Source: Megalonaias nervosa
Taxonomy: Eukaryota; Mollusca; Bivalvia; Unionida; Unionidae
Assembly: GCA_016617855.1 (NCBI GenBank)
Contig: JAECUM010027371.1
Span: forward strand, 1 to 64,000
DNA: 64,000 bases
Direction of reading: 5' to 3'
Within the stretch, counting starts at the first letter, position 1, and each line of letters begins with the position of its first letter. Below the pieces are notes generated by a model that ran no database searches, was not told where the DNA came from, and saw only the letters and a list, made by a program, of their open reading frames with translations. Of the stretch, positions 9,846-21,146 are shown one piece after another. The position numbers and the translations under genes were made by a program.

Positions 9846-9956
9846 TACATTTCCTAGCAAATATGTTATACCAACATTAACTCCACTGAGACAAAAAGAC
9901 TTTGACTGTTATTCAACAAGGATGCATTTGTCCTTGTAACAGTTCTTGGGCAAAGA
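9846..9956 (+). pseudogene. Second, diverged copy of a Polinton coding segment
   Basis: The sequence cattaactccactgagac, followed by attcaacaaggatgcatttg and ending ttcttgggcaaagatga, aligns by eye with 8775-8870 of the beta-rich protein remnant (cattaacttggctagcag, atttaacaaggatgctcttg, ttactgggcaaagatga). Stops and small indels prevent translation. It is either a partial duplication or a second element copy. The alignment ends exactly where the LTR at 9957 begins, which dates that LTR after this copy. Confidence 0.7.
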
Positions 9957-10801
9957 TGAGAACATTCTATTATAACTCTATGGTCTTAAAATAAGTAATA
10001 GAAAAGAGTGAGAAGCAACATGCTTTGTAAAATTCAACAAATGATTTATTTCCATAGAATACAAAGTGAAAAAGTAAACAAAAGAAGAACATACACCTTG
10101 CAAATTCAATCACAAATATTCCTAGAATTACAGACACAAGTCCTAATAATTAAAGTTCTGAATAAACTATAGTGGAAATCCAAATTAAGTCCAACATTGA
10201 AAGTGTTGATGTGTCTGTGGTGGCCTGTATTGTGGTGTTGTACCAACAGTCTCCAGTCTCTTTTTTGAATCACAGTAATATAATTCCAGGTCTGAAGTCA
10301 CTACAAATTCCAGTGAATGTCTCTGCCCAATAATATTACTTTTTATGAGCACTTTGTATTTCCAGAGAAAAAAACATTTGAATAACTTGAAGAAATAAAT
10401 TCCAGCCCAAATGACTTCTGGACACAACAATAATACAAACTGATTCTGCTAGATCTTAAAGCATGAATGAATGATCCTTCCAGTAACAAGATTATATATA
10501 GTCCTCTACTTTACCTCAGGTCACAATTAGCATTGTATACATAAAAACAACCCATTACCTAATGGAAAATGACCTTCCAGAAACTTCTTAATGTTTACAA
10601 AATAAAATTTTATAATTAGAAGCCTATTACTACAATTACAACACAAAATGAGTAGTAAACAACAGGTAGAACCAGCAATTCATAAGGGATTTCCAAAGTT
10701 CTAGATTCAGGATTAAATAAACATATTTACTACAAAACCATAATCAATAATGCAGGTCAAGTAGAAAATGAACTTGATATTGGACAAGGTCAAGTCCAAC
10801 A
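9957..10801 (-). mobile_element. LTR of Gypsy family B, minus orientation
   Basis: On the minus strand it runs from tgttggacttgacc (complement of 10788-10801) to ...ttctca at 9957, so it has TG...CA ends and is about 845 bp. It is homologous, in inverted orientation, to 12532-14207. Near its 3' end it has the block 'ctatggaaataaatcatttg' and 'ttctcactctt'. A similar block with an AATAAA signal is found in the Gmr1-type LTRs of this window, so the families are related. A gag fragment of the same strand lies 5' of it (10878-10956), as expected for a 3' LTR. No target-site duplication is visible. Confidence 0.7.
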
Positions 10802-10877
10802 TATAATGCATACATTATCAACAGCATATATTCAAATAAAAAAAACTATTCAAAAAACTACCTAATAAACATTACAA

Positions 10878-10956
10878 ATGGAGACAATTCTTGAACTCTT
10901 CAACTAATATGAGTTGTCTGAGATTTTCGTAATCTTGACAACCTTTCTTATAACCT
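10878..10956 (-). pseudogene. Gypsy gag fragment (SCAN-like part)
   Basis: The minus strand translates to YKKGCQDYENLRQLILVEEF followed by KNCLH. This matches the gag of the Gmr1-type element at 36.35-36.8 kb, which reads KDYESLRQLVLVDEFRNCVH at the equivalent place. Only about 26 codons are preserved. It lies just 5' of the minus-strand LTR at 9957-10801 and is probably what is left of that element's internal region. Confidence 0.65.
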
Positions 10957-11760
10957 TTCTTATAAAATAAGATTTTCAAGATATCTATAATGGCACCATT
11001 AGTAGCAATAACAATATCCATTTAAAAAGTACAGGTCAACATGCTGTTTTGGTCAGGAGTAATAGTGATATCAACAATAACAGGGACATATATCAAAGTA
11101 ATCAGCATGATATGAATGAAGGTGACAATGTTAGCTATGACAGTCATAATAACCTATCAGGATTTATTGATCTACCTTGGCTTTACCCTAAGGAAAGTGC
11201 AATGGAAAACCTACCACAAGTTGCCCAGAGTGGATGATAAAGATGACACCAAGCTGATGGAAAGACTGGAAGTTTTCAAGAGAAACTTTCACTGAAAGTT
11301 TACTTACTGAGTTGAATAGGACAAAGCAAACTTCAGGTACAGAAATTTAAATGAAGTATTAAAGGTGAAAAACATTAAGTTAATGTAGGCTTTTTATGAA
11401 ATATTTTCCTTAGAAGATGTGAGTATGAATATTTTAAATTAGTACTGAGGTATGATATAGGTCTCACTTATGCCAAAACAGCTGAAGAATTTTCATTGCA
11501 ATAATTAACCTTTTATAATATCCATGCTACACATCATATAGCTCAATACATTCCTATATCTAGTCTTAACACATGTTTTGAGAGCAATAAATCTAAACAC
11601 ATTGCTATTTTAGAGTGAAGACACACTTTTTTGGAGGTATTGATTTAGCAAGATATTTTTGTTTATATCATAAATAGTTCCTAAAGCTAGCAGTGAATAT
11701 CATATGATTATTCATTCATCTAGAATTTATTAATCATGAATACTGTTCAGCTAAGTACCT
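10957..11760. other. Unassigned region between gag fragment and DIRS remnant
   Basis: It holds one plus-strand frame of 62 codons (11049-11237, rich in Asn, Asp and Ser, MVRSNSDINNNRDIYQ) with no motif I recognise. If the DIRS remnant to the right was colinear, its tyrosine-recombinase part would have been here on the minus strand, but I cannot find the recombinase motifs. Otherwise AT-rich and featureless. Confidence 0.4.
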
Positions 11761-11769
11761 AAATGCTTT

Positions 11770-12445
11770 TTGCGAAGCCTCATTGTGACTGATGCTGTAA
11801 AAAGCAAGCTTTTCAGGAAATTATGTTTCTCATGGCCCATCAATTTCTGTATAATCTTTGGAACTAGGAGCACTCAAGGGGAGGGAAATGGCCCACAGAC
11901 CCTCCCAAGAGTGAAAGAGTGTCAATGGACCAAGATCTCAGAATCTAGTACTGGGGAAACAAAGGTGGACAGTTTGTGATTCCACCTGGTTGCAAAAAGA
12001 TCGATCATTGGATGCCCCCATAGCTGGCATATCTAGTGAATGAAGGTCAGATGGAGGAACATTCAGTATAGAGAATCTGTCAGCTCCTTCATAGACAAAA
12101 TGGCCTAGACTTTAAGTCTGCTGGGAATATGTCTGATCTGGATGTTAATGTTGCACTGTGTGCACCAACAGTGGAATGCCCAGACCAGAATACAGAGTTG
12201 GGGTGATATGGTACTGCCCTGTTTGAGGAAGTACATCGATGCTACCATGTTGTGGGATATGATGAGCAAGACCTTGTTCTAAAGACAATCACTGCAAAAT
12301 GAAAGGCTTTGATGATCGCTTTCATCTTGAAGAGATTGATATCCAAACCTGTGTCCTTTGGACCACTGACAGGTGACAGTATTGAAGTCCAGTAACAGAT
12401 GGTCTCCCCAACCACAGATGTTTCCATCTGAACACATGGTATTAT
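11770..12445 (-). pseudogene. DIRS-type retrotransposon: RNase H and Pol C-terminal part
   Basis: Read on the minus strand from 12445: SDGNICGWGDHLLLD recalls the 'TDAS..GWGAh' RNase H start of DIRS elements, followed by QWSKGH and then, one frame over, INLFKMKAIIKAFHF. Further on IRHIPSRLK stands for the 'HIpG..N..AD' block, and PMIDLFATRWNHKLSTFVSP matches the 'P.vDlFAtr.N.kl..y.sp' segment characteristic of DIRS/Ngaro polyproteins. Frameshifts separate these. It belongs with the reverse-transcriptase remnant at 14.2-15.07 kb, from which it is separated by the inserted LTR at 12532-14207. Confidence 0.62.
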
Positions 12446-12531
12446 GTATATTTAATTGCATTGTTTGTTTGCTAGTTTTTTTTTTCTAATTTAATTTTTT
12501 TAAATTTCATTATATGCTATGGAAAATTTTA

Positions 12532-14207
12532 TGTTGGACTTGATCTTGTCCAAAATTAAGTTCTTTTTCTACTGGACCTGAATCATTGATTCTTTTAAAA
12601 TTCTGTAAACAACTAATACATAGCAAATAGTTTCCTATGAGTATGGGTTAACTATTATGATTATTATCTTGTCCTGAGTCAAGGACATTGTGTTTACCAC
12701 CTTTTATATTCTAAGTATGATTTTATTTTGTAAACATGAGAAACCTTCAAGGTGTTACGAATATGTAATTTAATTACTTGTGATAATTTTAAATTCTTTT
12801 TTATTTTATTTTTGTATCATTACATTTCATTGTAATGATTATTTTCATGGGATCTGATATTTTTGAAAGAGATATTATGTTTATATAAAACGTAGTATGA
12901 CTCGCATAAGCTTATTTTTAGTATGCCATGATTTGTCGATTTAGTAAACACTATGTGAAATGATTGGTTATTGCCAAGGTGATTTTCTGGCCTACATGTA
13001 ATTGCATTGTTTACTGAGCTATTTGATGATGAAATAGCCACGCGTTCCATCGTGCATGCATGAAATGAAGTCTTAGTTCAGTTTAAAAATACTCAGATCC
13101 CCATGAAATAGTCAGTCGTATAATATATCTTCAAGAAGGATATATTTCTATTAGGTTTCGTAAAGAGTTGTATTTTTACATCTTTGGAGCTCGAGATGTA
13201 TTATTATAGATGACAGCTTGTTCAGAAGTTCATCTATTTTTTAGAATATAATAATTTATTCCCTGGAGAACTATACAAGTGATTCCTTTGTATAAAAGTT
13301 TTAGGACAAAGACATTCAGTGGAAATTTGTTCTAAATTGGAACATTACAAGTTGTGGTTCAACGTGGAACTCTTGACATTCGTATAAATATTTCGCCTGA
13401 CATCCTCATCCTTCATCTTGGTACGTCATCAAGATTCAAACCTGGATTCAGTTAAAACTATTTAGTGATAGGACTTGTATTTTTTCAGTACTAGGATAAA
13501 TGTTTGGATTGTCTTCACAAACTGTAAGTCCTATTTTCTATTTTCACCTTTTCACCGTGTTTTCTAGGGAAATAAATTATTTTTGTTAAAACTTACAAAG
13601 ATTGTTGGTTTCACTCTTTTCTTTAGTTACTTTTGAATGAGCCTATACGTAACAAAGGTTATTGTCCATTAGGTGATAGGTTTTTTTATTTAGAAAATGC
13701 TAATACGTGTAGTGACATGACTTAAAGGTGAAGACTATATCATCTTGTTTTTCTAGAAATTATTCATTCGTGCTTTAAGATCTTAGCAGAATCAATTGTA
13801 TTATTGTTTTGTCCAGTAGTTCGTTTGGCTGGAATTTTATTTACATGTATTCAAATTATTTATTTATTGGAAATACAAAGTGCTCATCAAAAATAATATT
13901 CTCGGAAATAGAGAAGTGATCCAACAAAAGATTGTGTGCACTTCACCACTACATGGGTCACCACAGGCACATCAACACTTCCAGCATTGAATTTAATTTG
14001 GACTTCCATTAAAGTTTATTCAGAACTTTAATCATTAGGACTTGTGCGTATAATTCTAGGATTATTTGGGATTTAATTCACAATACCGTAAGTTCCTCTT
14101 TATTACATTTTCACTTCATATTCTAGGGAAATAAATTATTTGTTGAATTTTACAAAACTAATTGGTTCTCACTCTTATTTTAAGACCAGAGTCATAATAA
14201 TGGTCAC
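12532..14207 (+). mobile_element. LTR of Gypsy family B, plus orientation, split by a solo LTR
   Basis: It starts tgttggacttgatcttgtcc and ends ...aatggtcaca, about 775 bp once the inserted 902-bp solo LTR (12753-13654) is discounted. It matches the complement of 9957-10801 along its whole length, for example tagggaaataaattatttgt near 14125, tttggacttccattaaagtt near 13997 and ttttattttgtaaacat just left of the inserted LTR. It lies inside the minus-strand DIRS remnant, separating its RT from its RNase H part. I see no target duplication, so one end may be eroded. Confidence 0.68.
12753..13654 (+). mobile_element. Solo LTR of the Gmr1-type Gypsy family, with TSD aagg
   Basis: It runs from tgttacgaatatgtaattta to ...gcctatacgtaaca and is flanked on both sides by aagg (12749-12752 and 13655-13658), a perfect 4-bp target duplication as made by Gypsy integrases. 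Sequence blocks follow the LTRs of the element at 30.1-41.5 kb in the same order: tgtaatgattattttcatgg, then agttcatctattttttagaa, then gtgataggactt, then ctagggaaataaattatttt. It contains the poly(A) signal AATAAA at about 13570. A solo LTR forms by recombination between two LTRs with loss of the internal region. Confidence 0.9.
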
Positions 14208-15070
14208 ACCCAGTTACGGTTGTTTGAGACGTATTCCTGCTGTGAGCCAACCAGAAATGATATTATCTTCCTCGTTACAGTGATCCTGCAATCGAGTGGC
14301 ATAGAAGAGTTATGCCCTTGAAATTGCAAGGTTATCTGTAAAGGGTGCATGTAGAGGGAACCCAATGGGACAAGATCCACTGCTGCATGAAACAATCCAA
14401 GGAGTTACAGAATCTCGGTGTGAATCATTTCATGTTGGAAATGATTTCTGCAAGCATGATGATTCGGACCACTTGAAGACGGGGAAGACATACCAGGTTG
14501 ACGTGGGTGAGTAAATCCATACCCAGATGGACAAACAGATGGGGTGGAAAAAGAACTGACTTCTCAATTGATCAGAAAACCTACAAGATGTGAAAGAGAA
14601 ATGAGATCATTCTTTTCTCTGACTAGAATGGAACTGATCATGTATTTCTGGAGGATGTTCATCCAAAACGCAACCATGGAAGTAGATGAAGTCGTACTGA
14701 ATGGGGATACGGTGCAGTGAAGTGGTTTCATAAAGGCCCATGGACATATGTTGAAGCTGAGAGAAACCATGAAACTGATAATTTCCTAGGTATGTAAACT
14801 GCAGGAATTTCCAAGACAGATGACAAATTCGTTCAGACAGATGGAGAGGCAGACTGATCCTGCCATCTCCATCTTGAATGCCATTGGCCATCCTGACCAG
14901 AAAAGGCTCGAAGTAAAACTAGGGAAATTGTGGATTCCAAATAAATCTCCACTACCCACTTCTCTATGGGTGTCTGGATCTTTTGCTGCAAAAGTGTGTC
15001 CTTTACCAAGTTAGATGGTACTTCCATCAGGAATGGAGAAGACGAAGGGAAGAGGGTTGGCAACAGGAGG
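14208..15070 (-). pseudogene. DIRS-type reverse transcriptase, degraded
   Basis: Read from 15070 downward on the minus strand. LVKDTLLQQKIQTPIEKW matches the 'll...AIe' segment upstream of RT. Then comes FKMEMAGSV with a frameshift to LSICLNEFVICL (the 's.R..d..t..DL.dAY' block), WKFLQFTYLGNYQF (the 'FLrF...G..YqF' block), and STSPWAFMK read as CPWAFMKPLH. The catalytic YxDD box is lost (about 14690, YFHGCVLDEHPP). Further down, LLGLFHAAVDLVPLGSLYMH with PLQ and PLDCRITV match the thumb/connection region. Many stops. The gag side should lie at higher coordinates. Confidence 0.62.
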
Positions 15071-17400
15071 TCCGAAGCCCCTCTGAGACATGTGGATTGC
15101 CCTCTTGCTTGGTGAAAAGAGGCTGATCCAGTGCTGTTTGAAACTATGAGTCAGGTGCTCACCAGATCATTGTCAGTTGGCAGTCAGGACACAAGTCAAC
15201 AGCGAGAGAGCACAGGTATGGAGGTAGAGAAACTTTGTTTAATATCCCTTTGAAATGACAGCCTCCAGAACTGATTAGCAGATGGTCTTACTGTATCATA
15301 TGGAATCATGGCTGTTTTGGGGTTGTGCAGTGAATGATCCCATATCCACTTGTCATCACATCATCTGAGGGTACATCAGAGGTGACGTATATGGCAATGT
15401 TTGTTGCATAGTGAGATGAAGGGGCAGTTCTTGGCCTGACTGCCTTTGCACTTCCTATATCTTGCCACTGAACAGCTGAGGTTCACAGGGTCAGGGTAGG
15501 ATGTCCATTGCTGGCCTTGTCTGCAAGATTGAAAAATCACTAGAGATTCCAAATAAAACAATTAAGACATAAATATGCTTTGAAGTGGTGCAGAATGTTT
15601 CTATATACCGTACAGAAGCAGGCAAGGTAAGATTGACTGCAGCATAGTTTTTACTTAATGCCTGGAGATCTGTGAAGAAGGCATCGGAATGGGTCTTATA
15701 CGAGTGAGATTGCAAAGAACACTTGAAGATGACTCTCAGAAAAGATAACAGAGGCTTTGGAATTACCTGCATCACTATTCTGGCATACAGACGCTGGGCA
15801 ATTTCCTTGATTTTTCCTGACTTTGTGGGCAGATGGAAGGAAGGGCTGAATTCCTCTTTGTCAAAAACAACTGAAGCTTTGACACTGCATGCCAGTGTAG
15901 AAGATGGGGGTGGGAGATGGCGGACTTTCGGAATTTGTCAACACCCCATAAATTCCTCTGCTGCAGTCTTAAGCTATATTTAGTCTGCTCTATGGTGGGA
16001 TCTGGCCATGAACCATCAGGTCAGGACAAACATCAGTATCCATATAATACATTCCTGAAGGCTGATGTCTCTAAGACTGTCACAGTACTGTCCAAGAGAG
16101 TAAGCAATGAGTAAATGGCTAGACATATGTACAGGATGTAGTCATCGAATGGGCTTGTCGAAATACAAACACCAGTATAGGTGTTTGTATATGGACAGCA
16201 GTGTAGATGGCTGTACTGCTGGAGTAATAGTAATGTTAGGCAGATAGATGGATCTATGAGTAAGATCCCTGGTAATGTTAATAGTCCATGACTCAACCTG
16301 ATGAGGCACAGAACGATATGTAATGGAATCCATATGGTCACTGAAAGGTATGGATCATAAGCCAGATGGCTGGATGGTAAGGCCAGCAGCCCATACAGCA
16401 TCAAAACTGAGGTGTGGATAGATGGTATGGATCAAGAGCTGGATGGCTGGACAGTACGGTCGGCAGCCAAGATGGCATAAAACCTGTGGTATGGCTAGAG
16501 AGCATGGCTTATTCAAGTCATTTGTAAACCCCATGCACCCAGATTTGCAGATAAGAAGGCCATGCTTGGACATGGGGAATTTATGCCACCTGGGCTGCCT
16601 AGAATTGGGTGGAAACTCTCTAAGGTATTGAAATTCTTGATGAAAAGAGAGAAAGATTGAAGGAAGGGAAAAAATTGGCCAGAACTAATCAACTCTGTAA
16701 TTGCTTGTTGTACCAAATGATGCACCTTTAATTCCAGAGATGGTATAGATGGTGTAGGAGAAATCAGTTTCCTCAATTTCTTACATATATTGGCATCCCC
16801 CACTGGGCTGACGAAAGGCAGAGGATAAGGTCAGAGTTCAAAACATCAGTATTCTCAGTCCTTTGATTTTCCACATCACTCCATTTCTTGCAGTTTTCCT
16901 TAGAACTGTTGACCATGTTTTCTCTGACCTGGCTCATATACTGCACACAGGTGATGATGAACACTTTGTACATGCAAGCCATGAGGCATGAGAGTCTCAC
17001 TAGCTTTGCATTCTTGCATTTAGCTTACATAGTCATCATAGCTAATCTGAAGTATGCAAAGAAAGGAAAAGAAAACCAAGAAATGCATAGTTAACTGCAT
17101 TACAAATACCAATGACACCCGCTATACCATGGGTGATAAATAAATAGTGTGCGCAAATACGAACTTCAACACATTCTGTTACAATGTAGCCTTGTAGACC
17201 CATGTGGTTTGGGAACAAAGAAACGAAGTCCGCATATGTAAAAAAATTCACATAAATATGGTCAAAATTCAGAAAAATAATGTATACCGCCTGTAGAATA
17301 ATCCTTAAGAAAAATGAAAATGACAAACATCCTCAATGGATGGGATGAAAAGTAGCACAAGATTCCAATGGATTTCAGGAGGCAAAGTGAATGATGTTGT
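15071..17400 (-). other. Probable gag side of the DIRS remnant; no firm motif
   Basis: This stretch lies 5' (minus strand) of the RT remnant, where DIRS elements carry gag. Minus-strand frames of 94-123 codons exist (15491-15775, 16033-16404), for example with KLQLFLTKRNSALPSI near 15830-15880 in another frame. None has a signature I can name, and codon style fades above about 16 kb. A short imperfect duplication of about 75 bp (gatggctggatggtaaggcc / gatggctggacagtacggtc) lies at 16369-16505. Confidence 0.35.
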
Positions 17401-18056
17401 CAGTTTACAAGTGAAAGCTTAAACCTGGTGCTATAGGTAAGTGGTAAGGGTAGGTAATGGGCAAGTGTTGTTGCCCTTTGTCTATATATTATAGACAGGA
17501 AAGACAAATTTTCATCTTTGGGATAGCAGGATTTGGGAGGTAGTAGGGCTTATTTTCCCAACATAAATGCGATCCGAAAATGTATTAGAAGGAGAAAGGG
17601 TATTAGTTTTAAAAATACTAACCAAAGTTTAAATCTAACAATGCCACCACTCCAGAAACTTTCAATGGATCACTGAGAAAATTCAGGATGAGGAAGTAAA
17701 TTCATGATACTGAAATGTGATCCTAGTTTGTTCACTCATAAAAAAATTAAGACATTATTACTATCTATGTCAGCAACAACTCATCACTGAAGCAGGTGAA
17801 TGAACTTATCATGATGAAATTCCAACTCAACAAATACTGTAACATGGGTATGTGTACAAGTTAACTACTTTACATGAAAATAAAGTTACATTTACTGAAT
17901 TCCCATCAACAAATACCAATATAATTCAGAGCAGTGGATACTTGGCTTGGATTTATAATGGAATCTTGACCTGTGTGAAAGCATAAAGATCTAACACCAG
18001 CACTGGGTCACCACTGACATCCTTAGTTTGACCCATATCCTCCAATTCCTGAAGTA
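17401..18056. other. Noncoding, nothing recognised
   Basis: No frame above about 60 codons and no repeat structure seen by eye. AT-rich intergenic-type sequence. Confidence 0.5.
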
Positions 18057-18060
18057 CCTG

Positions 18061-18380
18061 CCAAGCAAGACCATAATTCATTATGAAACTCACTTGCTCA
18101 AGTAGACACAAACTGCATAGTCCCTAAATATTTAACACCTCCCTCTCCTCTAGCCCTGACAGATCCAGAGTGCAGAACCCAATGCCATTAATCAAGGTAC
18201 TGAAAATAAAAGCAGTGAGAGCCAAGCAAGACCACATCAGCACCTGCACATGGAAACACAAGCCACATAGTGCCTAAATATAGAACACCTCTTCTCCCCA
18301 AGGCCCATATACACTCCATCAAAGAGTTGAAGATAATGACACTAATCAAGACCCTTCCTTCAAACATAATGCAAGTCACA
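18061..18380. repeat. Diverged tandem duplication, period 161 bp
   Basis: ccaagcaagacca occurs at 18061 and again at 18222. Later blocks repeat in the same order: 'tagtccctaaatatttaaca' versus 'tagtgcctaaatatagaaca', then cctctcctctagccc versus cttctccccaaggcc, then 'ttaatcaaggtactg' versus 'ctaatcaagaccctt'. Two copies only, clearly diverged. Confidence 0.75.
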
Positions 18381-19183
18381 TTGCCATGGAAAATTATGTT
18401 CTAAGTGACCTGACAGTTATGACCTGGGATCTTAATCAACATGTGCTTGTATGTGTATTTATATGACCATCCATTCAGGAGTAGTATTGATAACAAGTTT
18501 ATGTGGCAGCCATATTGGATGTCGATCAGATCAGGAACATTTTCATTTATGACTAACTAGATATCAGAAGAAGTCCTTCAGTGATCTGCCCGCCAACCCA
18601 TAACCCCACCCACACCCAAACCCCAAACAAAAATTTCTCATGGATTCCATATTGAATACTTCAGAAATCCATATTCAACAGATATGGACTGAAAAATGCA
18701 TGGAATCACACAATATATTCAATATCTATCCCATAAGTACTTCCCAACAAGAGAAAATGTCATATAAATAAAAATTTGCAACTGTATCCATGAGTACTAT
18801 TTTCCGTATGGAAAGCAAGCCCCTGTGTCATAATATCATGGAAAATATTGTCACAATTTTCCTTGACATAAACTATCTGATTCAAATAGAAATGTTGAAG
18901 TATGATTGTATGTGTCAGTGTAGGTGGAAGGATGAATACATAGTAATATAAATTTGAAAGAAAATCTATGCATGTCAATTTAATTTATTTCCACAAATGT
19001 TTCAAAACTGCCAAACACACAACTAAAAACTGCCATCATCAGAATCCTAATAAATAAACATATTAACCTTATTCACAATGAACACTAGCTTTAAATTTCT
19101 AGTAGTTCCATTTCATTTTACTTAATATTATTACCAGAGCTATACTATAATTTTTGAAAGATAAATATAAAAACATCTAATAA

Positions 19184-19213
19184 TGATAATAATAATAATA
19201 ATAATAATAATAT
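19184..19213. repeat. (ATA)n microsatellite
   Basis: About nine triplets of ata/taa in an AT-rich setting, followed by tattcattg. Confidence 0.9.
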
Positions 19214-19245
19214 TCATTGATTAAAGAAAGGTAAATGAATGTGAT

Positions 19246-21146
19246 GATGCTTGCCCGAGATCATGGGTCGCAAAGTTGTTACATATATGCCAAAAATTGA
19301 ATATATGTAAACAACATTTTTTATGGACTGGTTGCATACCTTTGAGCTTATATTTAATGAATATTTATAAAACTGACCTCAGAGATTCATATTTTGACTT
19401 AAACATGATGAGAAAAACAACACATAAAAAAAATTGCGCATATAACTTGGTGTCTTCTTTTTGCACAAATTACAAGAGGGTATAGGCACAAACAACCATA
19501 ATGATACAGAATATCTCATTTTGCAGCATCTTTAACTGAAGCTTTATGTGAAACTTGACATAAAAGAGTAACTTGACATATAATGAACATATATAATTGG
19601 ACACCGTTATCTGCGGAACAAACACAAAATTAACTTTTTCCAACTTAAAAATTCTGAAAAAATTTTGTTATTTGATCTGATCTGTGCTATTTGCCAGTAT
19701 TCAATGGTCAGGTATACATATTTGAAAAATCAATATTATATGTTATTTAGCCATATTTTGGTTAAAAACTACATTTGGTATGCATATGACTTGAACACCA
19801 AATCCCAACTAAGATGGCAGATAATCTATAAATATCCAAATAAATTAAAATAAAACATTACATGTGATGTTGAAAACCCCATAACTTCATAAAAAAAGTA
19901 AATAGAAGCAAAATAAATAAATGGGTGGAGAGAAAATATGTATTTATGTCAAATGGTTCCAAATATGAGATAATATAGAGATACTGTATCTTCGTGTCTT
20001 AGTTATTAGCATTAACAAAAATGACAGTCCAGAACATATAGTCAAAGCAGCACAGTACTTGCTGCACCTGGACTAAGTTTGGTGCATTAAGTACAAGTAC
20101 AAAAGCCATTACTAAATCCAAGTTAAATGCAGCTCTTATAATGCAAAAACATTAATATGGTACAATGGTCAAGAAACACAGTGGCCATGAAACTGCCATT
20201 TTCACAGTTTCAACCAAGTCTACATAAATCTACAGTGAAAGAATGTCCCTTCTTCAGAAACACCAATTATAATGTCAAAATTACTACAATCAATGGTCTA
20301 ATTTAACTATGTTACCTTTGATTCAGAAAAAAACTTCTGCTACCTGAACAAAATTGGTGCTCCTCTGATCGTAGTCACATTTGGTTCCGCATATAACAAC
20401 TTTGGAACTCCGCAGACACCAACAATGTGCAAGTGCTTGTAGTCAAATGGCAATATCTACACGTTTTAATGATGGAAAGTATTGTCATGTGCCCCAATGG
20501 TGATGTTTAGAGAACTATCTGAGTGCCACAAAAAATGATCCTGTTGTGAACAGATGGATTCTGCATATAATTCAGTACATTGAAATTATGGCTCATTGTT
20601 TCAAAATACGAACCTTTATTACAGACTATATATGTGCAATAAAAATGTTTTAGCATGTTTTTTTATCTGTGGGCTATTATTTTCTTCCCGGTGTCTTTGT
20701 TGTAATTATACAGGAGAATAAATAGTACACGGTTTGGTGGACACAACGACTTATATGTGTGACCTAATATTTCCGGGTCTTAAAGTTTGCAAAATGTTAA
20801 AGGTATGTCTTTCTCACCTTTGTTTATATGTCATTCTGTCTCTTATAAGTTCATGATGATGTACTTTGTTGCTCTTAACTTTGCTAAAATTACATAGAGC
20901 TGCTTCAGGGAAAGTGATGATGTAACAAAACAGCAGTATAAAAATAGCCAAATATTTTTATTTATTTGCTCTCATCAAAGGATGCAAAAATTATGATATC
21001 TGATTGTGCATGATGGAGGTATTTTAATTAATACTGAAATTATTTATCTACATCTGGCTGCTCTAAGATAAATTTTTCTCATAATTTTTTCACTCTAAAG
21101 TAAGTCAGTAGCAGAGGTACCCATGATCTCGGCCAAGCACGATTCT
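19246..21146. repeat. Short inverted repeat pair about 1.9 kb apart
   Basis: atgcttgcccgagatcatgg (from 19249) is the near-complement of ccatgatctcggccaagca at 21121-21139. Counting neighbours, about 20 of 22 positions pair. Outside and inside these arms I see no further complementarity. They might be terminal repeats of a small nonautonomous DNA transposon, or two opposed copies of an interspersed repeat. The intervening 1.85 kb has no coding frame I recognise. Confidence 0.4.

Larger units (their letters stand above)
1084..9956 (+). mobile_element. Degraded Polinton (Maverick) element
   Basis: Polintons are large self-synthesising DNA transposons that encode a protein-primed DNA polymerase B, a retroviral-type integrase, an A32/FtsK-like packaging ATPase, an adenovirus-type cysteine protease and capsid proteins. 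On one strand this region holds a polymerase N-terminal part, an ATPase with a recognisable Walker B, a PX-like minor protein and a protease, in that order, all broken by stops and frameshifts. I find no integrase, no polymerase catalytic motifs, no clear double-jelly-roll major capsid protein and no terminal inverted repeats. This is therefore an old internal remnant rather than a complete copy. The right side is cut by an LTR at 9957. Confidence 0.72.

Noticed and set aside
1084..9956. A Polinton integrase
   Set aside because: No D-D-E or chromodomain-like sequence could be read in this region. The only integrase in the window is the Gypsy one.
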